Notes: generated by a model from the letters alone, not told the origin. Shown: positions 16,107 to 26,039, counted from the first letter of the stretch. The stretch is 64,000 nucleotides of DNA from an uncultured Proteiniphilum sp. (GCA_927407015.1 CAKMJT010000045.1:1-64000), one strand, 5' to 3'. Numbers and translations are program-made.

Positions 16107-17345
16107 TTAATCATCATCTCCGGTTTCTTCTTTCTTCATATCAGCCAATAAATAGTAGGCTGTATTCAAAACTACCTGTGTGTTATCAGGCAACGAATTT
16201 ATCAAATGTATTTCCGTATATCCATCGTCTTTCAGTCCGGGAATAACTTCGACCATTCGGAAGGCCATACTATTTTCTTCCGCATTATCTTCATTGTCGG
16301 CATGGATTTCTTCATTTGCAGGTTCGTCCTTTTCTCGTTCTTCAAGAGCCTGATTGTCCAGTATAAAAATGTATGATTTTGTCCCCTCCGTAACAATAGC
16401 ATCATTGGGCAAAGCCCTGGTATATTTTTCATCTGTATGCAAATGCCCCGAAATGTACATGCCGGGTATAAGCCCAGAAACTTTTTCATTGATTTTTGCA
16501 TGGATATGAACTGCCCTTGAATTGGCCTCAAACTCTTTTCCAATGGCAAAAACGGTTGCTGTTAATTCTTCATCGGGGCGGTTCGAAACCGTAAAATGAA
16601 CTTTCTGGCCTTCTTTTACCAAATGCACATCTTTTTCATAAACCATAAAATCGGCATGAATTGCGGTGTTGTCAGTTATTTCAAGCAGTATGTCTTTTGC
16701 ATCAACATAAGAGCCTACTTTTATATTAACTTCATTTACAAAACCGTTTATTGGTGAATTAATGTTTATGGTATTTGAAATATTGCCCTGCATAATTTTA
16801 TCGGGCGAAAGATTCAGCAATTGCAGGCGTGATTTTAATCCTTCGTATTTTGCTTTTGCCGTATTGTATTCCGCTTTTGCCTGTTGGAAGTCTCGGCCTG
16901 CACCAACATTGTTTTCAAACAATTCTTTTTGGCGTTCAAATTCCTGTTCCAGAAATTCAAGCCTGTTGGCAACTTCGGCAAAACTTTCCTGTAAGGCAAT
17001 GTAATCCGGATGTTCAAGTACTGCCAATAATTGACCCTTGCTTACCCGGTCGCCATGGAATACTTTTATCTCTTTTACATTCCCGCCAATAACGGCTGTA
17101 ATATCGGCGCTGTTTGCAGGAGGTACTTCGAGTTGCCCGTTTGACTTTACTACCGTGGTTAGGTTGCGCATTTGAAAAGACCCCAATTTTAATTTCAGGG
17201 CTTCCCGTTGGTTTTTATTTAATATCACAATGCCTTCGGGGCTATGTTCTTCGTGTTCTTCGCCTTCTCCGGCTGTTTTGTTTTTTGTGTTGCACGATAT
17301 TAATGTGGCGATTGCCATCAATGCTATAATTATTTTTGTATTCAT
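16107..17345 (-). CDS. czcB: Periplasmic adaptor of RND metal efflux (CzcB/CusB-like)
   Basis: 412 residues. Lipoprotein-type signal (IIIALMAIATLISC). Barrel-sandwich halves are readable (NGQLEVPPANSADITAVIGG and GDRVSKGQLLAVLEHPDY), separated by a helical hairpin (about 110-175). The C-terminus has a His/Glu-rich insertion (EKDEPANEEIHADNEDN). It bridges the CzcA pump and the outer-membrane channel. It lies 19 bases downstream of the pump gene. Confidence 0.93.
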   Translation of the reverse strand: MNTKIIIALMAIATLISCNTKNKTAGEGEEHEEHSPEGIVILNKNQREALKLKLGSFQMRNLTTVVKSNGQLEVPPANSADITAVIGGNVKEIKVFHGDRVSKGQLLAVLEHPDYIALQESFAEVANRLEFLEQEFERQKELFENNVGAGRDFQQAKAEYNTAKAKYEGLKSRLQLLNLSPDKIMQGNISNTININSPINGFVNEVNIKVGSYVDAKDILLEITDNTAIHADFMVYEKDVHLVKEGQKVHFTVSNRPDEELTATVFAIGKEFEANSRAVHIHAKINEKVSGLIPGMYISGHLHTDEKYTRALPNDAIVTEGTKSYIFILDNQALEEREKDEPANEEIHADNEDNAEENSMAFRMVEVIPGLKDDGYTEIHLINSLPDNTQVVLNTAYYLLADMKKEETGDDD

Positions 17346-17364
17346 CGTTACTATATTTTGTTGA

Positions 17365-20300
17365 TTATTTACCTGTTATGAATTTTAATTGGGCAGACAA
17401 TTCGAAGTATTCTGCCTGTTGCATTAAAAAGTCTTGTTTTGTCCGTATGGCTGCTTCTGTGTTCTGAATAAACTGGACATAGTCGATACTGCCTAAACGG
17501 TACGCCAGGTTGGAAGCCTGAATTTGTTCGTCGGCCAGAGGCAATGCTTCTTTTTGATAATAGTTGATAACCTGTTGCAAAGTAAGGTAACGGCTGATTT
17601 GCTGGTTGTACCCGGCTTTCAGTTCCAGTTCCTTTTGCTCGTACTGTTGGTTTGCAATTTGGAAGTCAATTTTTGAAGCTTTGGTTTTGCCCGATTGTGA
17701 AAAGAAAGCCAGCGGGACAGAAATACCTACTTCCCATCCATAAAATCCTGAATTGCCGTCAACCGATTGCCATTTATAACCCAAGTCTAACTTTGGAAGG
17801 AAATTGGCCTTTTCAGCTTTCCACGCCGATTCTGCTACATCAATTCCGGTTGAATAGTAATCAAGTAAAGGGCTTGCACCCAAAGAATCAGTTCCTGAAA
17901 CAAGTTCAAAAACATATTGTCCTAAATCCTGAGTATTCACATCAACAGCCCCCGGATATAGCAGGTATTGGTTAAGGATTTGCAAGCTTGCCAAATAGTT
18001 ACTTTCGGCTTTCCTTAAATTCACCTGCAATTCTTTGTATTTGGCCGATGCCGAAAGATATTCGATTTTTGAAGTTGCCTGTGTATTGTAACGCAACTCC
18101 GCAGCTTTCTGAAAATCGGTGTACAAGGTGTCAAGGTCTTTAAATAGCTGCCATTGTTGTTTGGCATGTACAGCATTGTACCATGCGATACTAACATCAC
18201 GGATTAACGAATATTCGGTAAGGTACTGCCCCGAAATAGCTTGTTGGGTACGTGCATTTGCTAACTTGCTTTTTGCCGGAATACCAAAAACATCGATATC
18301 CGACTGACCAATCCCAATTCTGTTTTGAATACCCGGTGCGTTGTTGCCTACTTCTTCTTTCCCGGTATAAATCGAAGTCGTTCCCAGTTCGTATGCCGTA
18401 GCTTTTAATGCTTCCTGTTTGTCAACTTCCAATTTGGCTGCCTTAATTGCCGGATAGTTTTCTTTTGCCCTTTCAATGGCTTGTGGCAATGTTATCGTAG
18501 AATCCTGCGCATTGGCATTTCCTGAAATTCCCAAACCTGCAATCACAACAAGAACGGTAAACATCCCTAAAGCTGTTTTTGGCATTTTTATTTTTTTAAC
18601 GCCACTTTCAACAAATTTATAGAGAATAGGTAGCACAATAAGCGTCAACAAGGTTGATGTCAACATTCCTCCAATCACCACAGTAGCCAAAGGGCGTTGA
18701 ACTTCTGCTCCTGCCGACGTGGAAACCGCCATAGGCAGAAAGCCCAGAATATCGGTTGAAACTGTTAATAAAATTGGACGGATACGCCGGATTGAACCTT
18801 TTTTAATAATGTCGTTTATATGGAGTTTGCCTTCTTCTTTCAATTCATTAAAACCGCTAATCAACACTAAACCGTTAAGTACCGCAACGCCAAACAGGAC
18901 GATAAAACCTACGCCAGCCGAAATACTAAAAGGCATATCACGCAAATAGAGCGAAAATATACCCCCAACAGCGGCAAACGGCACAGCCACATAAATCATT
19001 AGCGTTTGTTTAAACGACTTTACAGCGAAGAAAACCAACATGAAAATTAATGCCAAAGCAAGCGGAACAACCAGCGACAAGCGTTTTGATGCCCGTTCGA
19101 GGTTTTCGAAAGCGCCGCCGTAGCGGATATAATAGCCCGTAGGTAAATCCAGCTTTTCATCTAAGGTGGTTTGAATTTCTTCCACAAGTGATTTTACATC
19201 CCTACCCGAAACATTAATCCCTACATAAGTTCGCCGGTTGGTATTGTCGCGGCTGATTTGCATTGGCCCCGGCTGATAACTTATTTCTGCCACTTCTTTT
19301 AAAGGGATTTGATTACCGTCGGGCAGGTTGACAAAAAGGTTTCGGATGTCGTCAATGCTCTGTCGATGTTCCTCGTCCAGACGCACAACCAGGTCGAACA
19401 TCCGCTCGCCTTCGTATATGCTTCCGGCAACGCCACCACTGAAAGCCGATTCAACTATGGTATTTAGTTCTTTAATTTTCAGGTTATACCTTCCAAGTTT
19501 GTTACGGTCGTAATGAACGGTTATCTGCGGCAATCCGCGTGTGGCTTCAGCTTTTACACCTGCCACGCCTTCAATTCCCGAAACCAGCCCGGCAATTTCT
19601 TCGGATTTGGCTGCCAGAATTTCTAAATCGTCGCCATAAAGTTTAACCGCAACATCTTCACGTATTCCGGTCAGCAATTCATTGAATTTCATTTCAATAG
19701 GCTGCGTAAATTCAAAATTTATACCCGGCAAAACACTTACTTTTTCCCTTACTTTTTCAATTAATTCGGCTTTCGATTCGGCTTGTGTCCACTGGTCTTT
19801 TGGTGTCAATATCACAAATATATCTGCAATGTCCAAAGGCATGGGGTCCATGGGTAAATCTGCCACACCAATCCTGCTTTGAATACTTTCTACTTCATCA
19901 GGAAAGTTTTCCAAGACAATTTGTTCCAGTCGGGTGGAAGTTTTTGTTACTTCGGTTAATGAAGTTCCCGGCTTTAAAAATGCCTGAAAAGCAAAATCGC
20001 CTTCATCGAGTTTTGGGATAAATTCGGCTCCCATTCTGGTAAACAGAAAACCACCGGAAATTAACAGCACGAATGCGATGGTAATTACAATCCAACTCCT
20101 TTTAAGCGACCATCCGATTACAGGAGTATAAGTATTTTCGAGTTTTCCAATTATTTTATCGCCCCAGGTTTTTTTGTCTGTTTTTGGTGGTTGGAGGAAT
20201 AAGGCTGCCATCATCGGAATGTACGTGAGGCACAAGATAACTACGCCCAAAACAGCAAAACCAAAGGTCATAGCCATCGGGATAAACATTTTGCCTTCGA

Positions 20301-21705
20301 CACCTTGTAAGGCCAAAACGGGTATAAATACAATCAAAATAATCAGTTGTCCAAAAAATGCCGAGTTCATCATTTTGCTTGCCGAATTATAGGCAATTTC
20401 GTTTCGTTTCGCCTGGTCGAGTTTTGTTCCGATAAGGTTTTTACGATGAAGGTAAAATATCATGGCTTCAACAATAATTACTGCACCATCTACCAATATC
20501 CCGAAATCGAGTGCCCCCAAACTCATCAGGTTAGCCCACACCCCAAACAGGTTCATCATGATAAATGCAAATAGCAAGGCCAGCGGAATGGTTGATGCCA
20601 CAATTAAACCGCCCCTTAAATTCCCGAGGAAGATAACCAGCACAAAAATAACAATCAGCGCACCCAACGACAGGTTTTCGGCAACGGTAGATGTGGTACT
20701 TTTAATGAGCTTACTGCGGTCAAGAAAAGGTTTAATTTCAACACCATCAGGCAGTGATTTTTGAATTAAAGCCATTCGCTCTTTTACATCCTTAATCACA
20801 TCGTTTGAGTTTTCGCCTTTCAGCATCATCACGATTCCGCCAACGGCCTCTCCCTTTCCATCTTTGGTAAAAGCACCATAACGGACAAAACTTCCGAATT
20901 TCACTTCTGCCACATCCCTGATGAAAATGGGTTGCCCGTCAATGTTTGCGACCAAAGTATTTTTAATATCATCCAACGAACGCATCAACCCTTCGCCACG
21001 GATAAAGTTGGCCTGAAAATTTTTCTCGATATATGCGCCGCCTGTGTTCTGATTGTTGTCGTCAAGTGCTTCAAAAATATCCGAAATGGCTAAACCCATA
21101 CTTCTGAGTTTATCAGGATTAACAGCGACTTCGTATTGTTTACCCCTGCCCCCAAAAGAGTTTACTTCTACCACTCCGGGCAGCATAGCCATTTGTCGTT
21201 TTACAATCCATTCCTGCATGGTGCGCAGTTCCATGTCGTTATAAACGGTATCGTAACCGGGTTGCACTTCAAGCGTGTATTGATAAATTTCGCCTAATCC
21301 GGTGCTGATTGGCGCCATAAACGGTTCCCCAAATCCCTGTGGAATTTTTTCTTTCACTTCGGCTAAGGCTTCACTTACCAACTGCCGGGGAAGATATGTC
21401 CCGGCGCTTTCTTTGAAAACAATGGTTACAACCGAAAGCCCAAAACGTGACACACTTCGTATTTCGGTCACGTCGGGCAGGTTCGCTACTGCCAATTCTA
21501 CCTGATAGGTTACAAACTGTTCAATGTCTTCCGTGCCCAAATTGGGTGCGGTGGTAATTACCAAAACCTGATTGTTTGTAATGTCAGGTGTGGCGTCAAG
21601 TGGCACTTTCGTCATGGAATATATTCCGCCAATAATCAGTCCGATTGTCATCAGCCCGATAAGTACCTTATTCTTTATTGAAAAGGATATTATACTGTTT
21701 ATCAT
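17365..21705 (-). CDS. czcA: CzcA-type RND metal efflux pump fused to a CzcC/TolC-like outer-membrane factor
   Basis: 1446 residues; start at 21705 (MINSIISFSIKN), because the longer frame adds a non-family leader. Residues 1-1040 are a full RND pump: VPLDATPDITNNQV, TM helices with DFGILVDGAVIIVEA (the proton relay region), and a second TM set around 860-1040. Residues from about 1065 on are an outer-membrane efflux protein with two long helical repeats (LPQAIERAKENYPAIKAAKLE, YKELQVNLRKAESNYL). The junction, TALGMFTVLVVIAGLG then NANAQD, looks like an intact signal peptide. Drives periplasmic or cytosolic divalent metal out of the cell. Confidence 0.94.
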   Translation of the reverse strand: MINSIISFSIKNKVLIGLMTIGLIIGGIYSMTKVPLDATPDITNNQVLVITTAPNLGTEDIEQFVTYQVELAVANLPDVTEIRSVSRFGLSVVTIVFKESAGTYLPRQLVSEALAEVKEKIPQGFGEPFMAPISTGLGEIYQYTLEVQPGYDTVYNDMELRTMQEWIVKRQMAMLPGVVEVNSFGGRGKQYEVAVNPDKLRSMGLAISDIFEALDDNNQNTGGAYIEKNFQANFIRGEGLMRSLDDIKNTLVANIDGQPIFIRDVAEVKFGSFVRYGAFTKDGKGEAVGGIVMMLKGENSNDVIKDVKERMALIQKSLPDGVEIKPFLDRSKLIKSTTSTVAENLSLGALIVIFVLVIFLGNLRGGLIVASTIPLALLFAFIMMNLFGVWANLMSLGALDFGILVDGAVIIVEAMIFYLHRKNLIGTKLDQAKRNEIAYNSASKMMNSAFFGQLIILIVFIPVLALQGVEGKMFIPMAMTFGFAVLGVVILCLTYIPMMAALFLQPPKTDKKTWGDKIIGKLENTYTPVIGWSLKRSWIVITIAFVLLISGGFLFTRMGAEFIPKLDEGDFAFQAFLKPGTSLTEVTKTSTRLEQIVLENFPDEVESIQSRIGVADLPMDPMPLDIADIFVILTPKDQWTQAESKAELIEKVREKVSVLPGINFEFTQPIEMKFNELLTGIREDVAVKLYGDDLEILAAKSEEIAGLVSGIEGVAGVKAEATRGLPQITVHYDRNKLGRYNLKIKELNTIVESAFSGGVAGSIYEGERMFDLVVRLDEEHRQSIDDIRNLFVNLPDGNQIPLKEVAEISYQPGPMQISRDNTNRRTYVGINVSGRDVKSLVEEIQTTLDEKLDLPTGYYIRYGGAFENLERASKRLSLVVPLALALIFMLVFFAVKSFKQTLMIYVAVPFAAVGGIFSLYLRDMPFSISAGVGFIVLFGVAVLNGLVLISGFNELKEEGKLHINDIIKKGSIRRIRPILLTVSTDILGFLPMAVSTSAGAEVQRPLATVVIGGMLTSTLLTLIVLPILYKFVESGVKKIKMPKTALGMFTVLVVIAGLGISGNANAQDSTITLPQAIERAKENYPAIKAAKLEVDKQEALKATAYELGTTSIYTGKEEVGNNAPGIQNRIGIGQSDIDVFGIPAKSKLANARTQQAISGQYLTEYSLIRDVSIAWYNAVHAKQQWQLFKDLDTLYTDFQKAAELRYNTQATSKIEYLSASAKYKELQVNLRKAESNYLASLQILNQYLLYPGAVDVNTQDLGQYVFELVSGTDSLGASPLLDYYSTGIDVAESAWKAEKANFLPKLDLGYKWQSVDGNSGFYGWEVGISVPLAFFSQSGKTKASKIDFQIANQQYEQKELELKAGYNQQISRYLTLQQVINYYQKEALPLADEQIQASNLAYRLGSIDYVQFIQNTEAAIRTKQDFLMQQAEYFELSAQLKFITGK

Positions 21706-21848
21706 TTGATTTCTATAAATTTTTAATGTGAATACGATTAATAATAATGAGCTAAAATCCATGTGCTTGTTCATGGAAAACCCATTATATCATGGCAATG
21801 AAATGATACATGAGCTTAATGCTCAGCTGTAGAGAAAGAAGAAATGAA

Positions 21849-22157
21849 TTATATATTGGGCGGTTGTTGCCAGATAGATGCAACAGGGCTTGAAAACGAA
21901 GATTCTTTCAATTTAACATCTAAAGTACTTTCTACTAAATTGGTAAAGGAAATACTAAAAAAAGATGGGAAAGAAAGGGTCTGGCAACAATGACAAAAAC
22001 AAAACGGGGAACATAAATCAACATTATTTGTGTGATTTTGGCTTTGTTCTGATAATTCCAGCGTAACAGAATTTGAATTGGAAGCATGTACATCATTGCA
22101 TGGTATGGCTGTTAAAACCATTACATACATTGATAATATTACTATTACATATTTCAT
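21849..22157 (-). CDS. DUF6660-like small exported Cys-rich protein
   Basis: 102 residues; start set at 22157 because the longer frame runs into the Fur gene. Hydrophobic leader (YVIVILSMYVMVLTAIPC), then a mature part with CSPFCFCHCC (about 63-72). This layout is that of the DUF6660 family, which typically precedes Czc pump genes in Bacteroidota. Role unknown; periplasmic metal binding is plausible. First gene of the long Czc operon. Confidence 0.75.
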   Translation of the reverse strand: MKYVIVILSMYVMVLTAIPCNDVHASNSNSVTLELSEQSQNHTNNVDLCSPFCFCHCCQTLSFPSFFSISFTNLVESTLDVKLKESSFSSPVASIWQQPPNI

Positions 22158-22210
22158 CTGAAAATTATTGTCATTTATAAAGTACAACAGCAAAGATACT
22201 CCAAAGTTGA

Positions 22211-22231
22211 TGCAACCGGGTTGCAAAGTTA
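22211..22231 (-). promoter_or_regulatory. Promoter and palindromic operator of the Czc operon
   Basis: TAACTTTG on the minus strand (22224-22231) is the -7 box. It runs into a perfect palindrome TGCAAC-CCG-GTTGCA (22211-22225). It lies 54 bases upstream of the DUF6660 start. The match to 9923-9943 suggests one regulator class controls both operons. Confidence 0.7.
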
Positions 22232-22642
22232 TTTTTTGCAATTTGAACAAATTCCTTTTACTACCATATTTACGCTTTCGAAAGAAAAACTACTGGGGAG
22301 GTTTATAGTTGGAACAGGAATGTCGTTTAAACAAAAGGTTTGATTGCAATTTGTGCAAAGAAAATGAACATGCAGGTCTTCGGGGTCGCACTCGCAATTG
22401 TCCTGACAAAGCGCATATCTCAAAGAACCCGAACCATCTTCTATCGAATGAATCAGTTTGTTTTCCTGAAATGATTTTAGTGTTCTATAAAGAGTTGCTT
22501 TATCGGCTTTTTCAAATTTTTGTTCTAATTCAGGCAAACTAATAGCCGTTTTTTGTTCTGTTAGAACTTGCAAAACCAATTGTCGCATTGCAGTTGGTTT
22601 GATGTTTTTTAAGTTGAGTTTGTTGTCTATTTCCTTTTTCAT
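22229..22642 (-). CDS. Fur-family metalloregulator (2)
   Basis: 137 residues, clearly a paralogue of the gene at 9941-10354. DNA-binding helix ADKATLYRTLKSF; metal/structural sites DLHVHFLCTNCNQTFC, CQDNCECD and the final CSNC. Expected to sense zinc or a similar metal and to repress the Czc operon, whose operator overlaps the end of this gene. A TACTTTTG -7-like box lies about 10 bases upstream of its start. Confidence 0.92.
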   Translation of the reverse strand: MKKEIDNKLNLKNIKPTAMRQLVLQVLTEQKTAISLPELEQKFEKADKATLYRTLKSFQENKLIHSIEDGSGSLRYALCQDNCECDPEDLHVHFLCTNCNQTFCLNDIPVPTINLPSSFSFESVNMVVKGICSNCKK

Positions 22643-22702
22643 TTTGTCGGTTCATTTCTTAATAGCTCAAAAGTAACAATTCAGCACGAGTGTGTAGGCA
22701 AA

Positions 22703-22769
22703 ATTGCAGCTCTTTTACAAGCCTTTGGTTTGGGCGTTGGCTTGTGGGGGCTTGGAAATGTGCTGCAAT
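22703..22769. repeat. Large hairpin, copy 2 (right side of metal island)
   Basis: Arms at 22703-22723 and 22749-22769: ATTGCAGC pairs with GCTGCAAT and CAAGCC with GGCTTG. The core TCTTTT opposite AAATGT is only partly paired. The loop TTTGGTTTGGGCGTTGGC resembles that of copy 1. A G-rich then A-rich tail follows (near 22770-22820). Confidence 0.7.
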
Positions 22770-23265
22770 GTGGGGTGGGGTTTCTTTCCTTTTTTTGCGG
22801 GGGGAGAAAAAAAACAAAATAAATTCCATCAAATTTGCACCGATTTGTCAAAGAGCTAAATATTTTAATCTGCTTGTTTTAAACTGCACCTATCAGTCTT
22901 GAAGGTTCTCTTTTTTCGCCTTGTTGCTAACATCTTAGTGTTTTATTCGCCGTTATAGCCCACCAAAGTTATTCAAAAGAAGTTGATTTACAAATTTTCA
23001 CAAAGATTAATTTAATATGATATCAATAATGGCAAATAAAACTAGTTGAACGGAACCTATTGCTATGGGAAAAGTATTTATGGGAGGTTGGAGTTTTTGC
23101 TTGATTTGGGTTAATAAGTTTCTATAAAAGCTCTTTTTCAAGTACATGATTGTTTTTAATCTTAGATCGTCCACGTAAATGCATAATTCTCCCTGTATGA
23201 TTTTGCTCATCATCTTTACGAGTTTTGTCATTAAATGGAAAGAACGCTTTTGTTATTTATCAGAA
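22770..23265. other. Intergenic stretch with no recognised gene
   Basis: AT-rich, with the tail of hairpin copy 2 and the presumed boundary of the IS91-type element. The short frames on both strands lack any family signal. I could not fix the end of the insertion sequence, since IS91 elements have no inverted repeats or target duplication. Confidence 0.4.
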
Positions 23266-24426
23266 TTATCCTGGTTCCATGTGTAAAACATTGCATGCCG
23301 GGCTTACCATTAATTTCCCTTTTTTGCACTTTGCGCAAATAATTGGGTCCTTACCGGATATTATTTGTAAAACTTCCATTGCAAGCAGTCCTGTAAGTCT
23401 TGAAAAATAGGTTGGGGTGGGCAACAGTGAATAGCATAAATTGAGCTTTGTTTTCCTTTTGCAGATAGCCATGAATCCGAAGTAACGTATTTTGCTAAAT
23501 CCACATGGAAGGACATGCTGCATGAATCGCCGTATAAACTCCATAGTTTCCAGGGTCATTGTTTTTCTTGCACCTCCTGCTTTGTTATCTCTATAGCTGA
23601 AAGTAACCTTATCATCTTTGTAACCCACCATACGGTGGTTGCTAATTGCTACACGGTGTGTGTAGTTGCCAAGATAGCGTATCAGATTATCTGGTGAAGC
23701 AAACGGTCTTTCTGCATAAACCACCCATTTTTTAGCGTAGCATTTTACTTTTATGGTCTGAAAATCGGGTGTATCATCCGGCAGTTTGATTTCATTGCAA
23801 CATACTGACTCCTCCAGCAACCGACATAAAATACCCCTGAATACGGCGCAGAGCACTTTTACCGGGACAAAAAACTTTTTGGCACTAGGTACCCATTCCA
23901 TTCCATCATCGGATAACCCTCCGGCTGGGACAATGGTATGGATATGCGGGTGATAGGTCATTGTTTGTCCCCAGGTGTGCAACAGGGCAACCGCTCCGGC
24001 ATCTGCGCCTAAATAATGCGTGTTTTTGGCACATTGAATAAGTGCATTTCCCGCAGCTTTGAAGAGCAAAGAGTAAGCTATCCTCTGATTGATATAAAAC
24101 AGCTTATGCAGACATGCGGGTATCGTGAAAACAATATGAAAATGTTTTACCGGGGGGAGATCAGCCGCAAGTCTATCCACCCATTGCATCCGTTTTATGT
24201 ACTGACATTTGGGACAATTTCGATTACGACACGAGTTGTAGGATTGAACCTTGTGACCGCAATGATTGCAACTCAATGTATGCCCGCCAAGTTCTGAAGT
24301 ACGACAGGCAATAATATCTTCCATTGCTTTTTGCTGTACGGCACAAAGTGTGTTCTCGGTCAGGAAATCGTGTCTCTTATCCCGGAAAATGTCAGCAATC
24401 TCTATGATTTGCTTTTTATTCTCCAT
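23266..24426 (-). CDS. IS91-family HUH transposase
   Basis: 386 residues. N-terminal zinc-binding region (CNHCGHK, CRNRNCPKCQ) precedes the catalytic HUH motif HPHIHTIVPAGG (near 158). The tyrosine region reads RYLGNYTHRVAISNHR. IS91 transposases nick one strand and move by rolling-circle transfer, and can mobilise neighbouring DNA. Followed after 9 bases, in the transcription order before it, by a tyrosine recombinase; such pairs are known in this family. Confidence 0.93.
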   Translation of the reverse strand: MENKKQIIEIADIFRDKRHDFLTENTLCAVQQKAMEDIIACRTSELGGHTLSCNHCGHKVQSYNSCRNRNCPKCQYIKRMQWVDRLAADLPPVKHFHIVFTIPACLHKLFYINQRIAYSLLFKAAGNALIQCAKNTHYLGADAGAVALLHTWGQTMTYHPHIHTIVPAGGLSDDGMEWVPSAKKFFVPVKVLCAVFRGILCRLLEESVCCNEIKLPDDTPDFQTIKVKCYAKKWVVYAERPFASPDNLIRYLGNYTHRVAISNHRMVGYKDDKVTFSYRDNKAGGARKTMTLETMEFIRRFMQHVLPCGFSKIRYFGFMAICKRKTKLNLCYSLLPTPTYFSRLTGLLAMEVLQIISGKDPIICAKCKKGKLMVSPACNVLHMEPG

Positions 24427-24435
24427 AATGATAGA

Positions 24436-25287
24436 TCAGAAAAGTGTTATATCATCCAATGGAGAAGTAAACTCGCTGGTTTTGATATGGGCTACATGCA
24501 GGTAAACAGCTGTGGTCTTCAATGAAGTATGACCCATGAACTGCTGTATCTGTCTCAGGTTTACACCGGCTTCCAATAAATGGGTGGCAAAACAATGACG
24601 CAATGTATGAAACGATACCTCTTTTTTTATTCCGGCATTTTTAGCACTGTTTTTCACAATATACTCTACAGTTCTTTCCGACAAGGGTTGTCCTTTACGC
24701 CCCATCGGTTCGAATAGATAAGTGCTTGGTCGTTCCAATTTATAATACATTCGCAGCACTTCGAGTGTTTTCCACGAAAGAATGGTATATCTGTCCTTCT
24801 TCCCCTTTCCTTGCACGATACGTACTTGCATACGCTGTGAATCAATGTCGCGTGGTTTGATTTGTAATACTTCCATCCTGCGAAGTCCCGCAGAATAAGT
24901 AAGCATTAGAATGGCTCTGTGCTTTATGTTGTTTGTTACCGTGATCATGCGTTGCACCTCCTGCAATGACAAAACTATGGGGAGTTTTTTCTCCTTGCGA
25001 GGCCGTCTTACATGGAACTCTTCCCATTTGCGATGGCAGACGTCTACATGAAAAATCTTGAAAGCACTTATAAGCTGGTTTACCGTGGAAACGGAAATTC
25101 CTTTTTTGGTAATCAGGTAATGTAACCAGTTTTTAAAGTCTTCGGTGGTAACCTCATACAGCGATTTACCCAAGTCTTTTTCAAGTTTTATGAGCAGGCT
25201 GCAATACGTCTTAATTGTACGGGGACTGTAATTGCGAATTTGCATCTCCTTGATCTGCAAACTCTCGAATGTTTTGTTTAGATTCAT
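24436..25287 (-). CDS. Tyrosine recombinase associated with the IS91 element
   Basis: 283 residues with an N-terminal SAM-like core-binding domain (YSPRTIKTYCSLLIKLEKDL) and a catalytic domain: Arg in SAGLRRMEVLQI, Lys in GKGKKDRY, HTLRHCFATH, GHTSLKTTAVYLHV with the nucleophilic Tyr. XerC/D-like in length. It is transcribed before the transposase, 9 bases apart, so the two probably move together. Confidence 0.92.
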   Translation of the reverse strand: MNLNKTFESLQIKEMQIRNYSPRTIKTYCSLLIKLEKDLGKSLYEVTTEDFKNWLHYLITKKGISVSTVNQLISAFKIFHVDVCHRKWEEFHVRRPRKEKKLPIVLSLQEVQRMITVTNNIKHRAILMLTYSAGLRRMEVLQIKPRDIDSQRMQVRIVQGKGKKDRYTILSWKTLEVLRMYYKLERPSTYLFEPMGRKGQPLSERTVEYIVKNSAKNAGIKKEVSFHTLRHCFATHLLEAGVNLRQIQQFMGHTSLKTTAVYLHVAHIKTSEFTSPLDDITLF

Positions 25288-25592
25288 AATGATAATTAAT
25301 TGAAGTTATTACGCTTCAAAATTATCACTATTCTAATTTACCGACAGGTTTAGTTCAACGTTAAATATACGCAACAGTTATCCGAAATACGCAATGCATA
25401 AAAAGGATAATTATATCAGCCTACAAATTTAGCAAACATTTAAGATACAGGAAAATATCTTCCCATAAACGCCACATACTGCCAAACCGGAGCCACACAC
25501 TACCACCCATTCCAAAACCCTCTCTCAACCTACAGATTACGCTTAATTTTATTCTGCATTAATAGAGATGCGGAACCAAATAAGTAATCAAT
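25288..25592. other. Intergenic stretch, no gene seen
   Basis: 305 bases of AT-rich DNA between divergent genes. Likely holds the right end of the IS91-type element and the promoter of the DUF1896 gene. No clear repeat or RNA. Confidence 0.35.
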
Positions 25593-26039
25593 ATGAAATA
25601 CAATTCAAATTTAGAGCCTGCAGAAATGTCGTATTTCCGGCTCAACCTATTATCATTCCTGCGTGATTCCCACCCCGACAAAGCGAACAACCTTTCTTTT
25701 ATTGCCGGACGTGGGGATATGTCAGCCGAAGCGTATAGCGAAGCCATAAAAAGTGGTTTAGACCATATTCAGGCAGCCGAAATCGCAAACGAAGCTCTAT
25801 TCAAAGGCTTACACTTTTCTCCTTATAATGTAATTGTCGAAATTCTTTGGAATGAGTTTTTCAATGAGGTTTCCCCAAACGAAGCCCAAACAAAGGCGAA
25901 AGAATTATTACCCGAATGTCAGGCGGTATTTGCAAAATACAACCTGAATGATGATTATGCCGAAACAGACGAGTACCAGTTGCTCTATACGGAGCTTGTC
26001 GGCACAATCCTGATACTGCTCGAAAATGAGTTACAATAA
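25593..26039 (+). CDS. DUF1896 protein of conjugative elements
   Basis: 148 residues. The pattern [19 protein letters not shown] then [34 protein letters not shown] and [12 protein letters not shown] is that of DUF1896, which regularly sits directly before the giant methylase-helicase gene of Bacteroides conjugative transposons. Function unknown. Its end overlaps the next start by 14 bases. Confidence 0.9.
   Translation: MKYNSNLEPAEMSYFRLNLLSFLRDSHPDKANNLSFIAGRGDMSAEAYSEAIKSGLDHIQAAEIANEALFKGLHFSPYNVIVEILWNEFFNEVSPNEAQTKAKELLPECQAVFAKYNLNDDYAETDEYQLLYTELVGTILILLENELQ

Noticed and set aside
22770-22830. Inverted relation between the T/A tracts beside the two large hairpins
   Set aside because: Low-complexity tracts only; loops and unpaired cores show the hairpins are in the same orientation.
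23007-23231. 74-codon minus-strand frame near the IS91 element
   Set aside because: No family pattern; sits in AT-rich boundary DNA.
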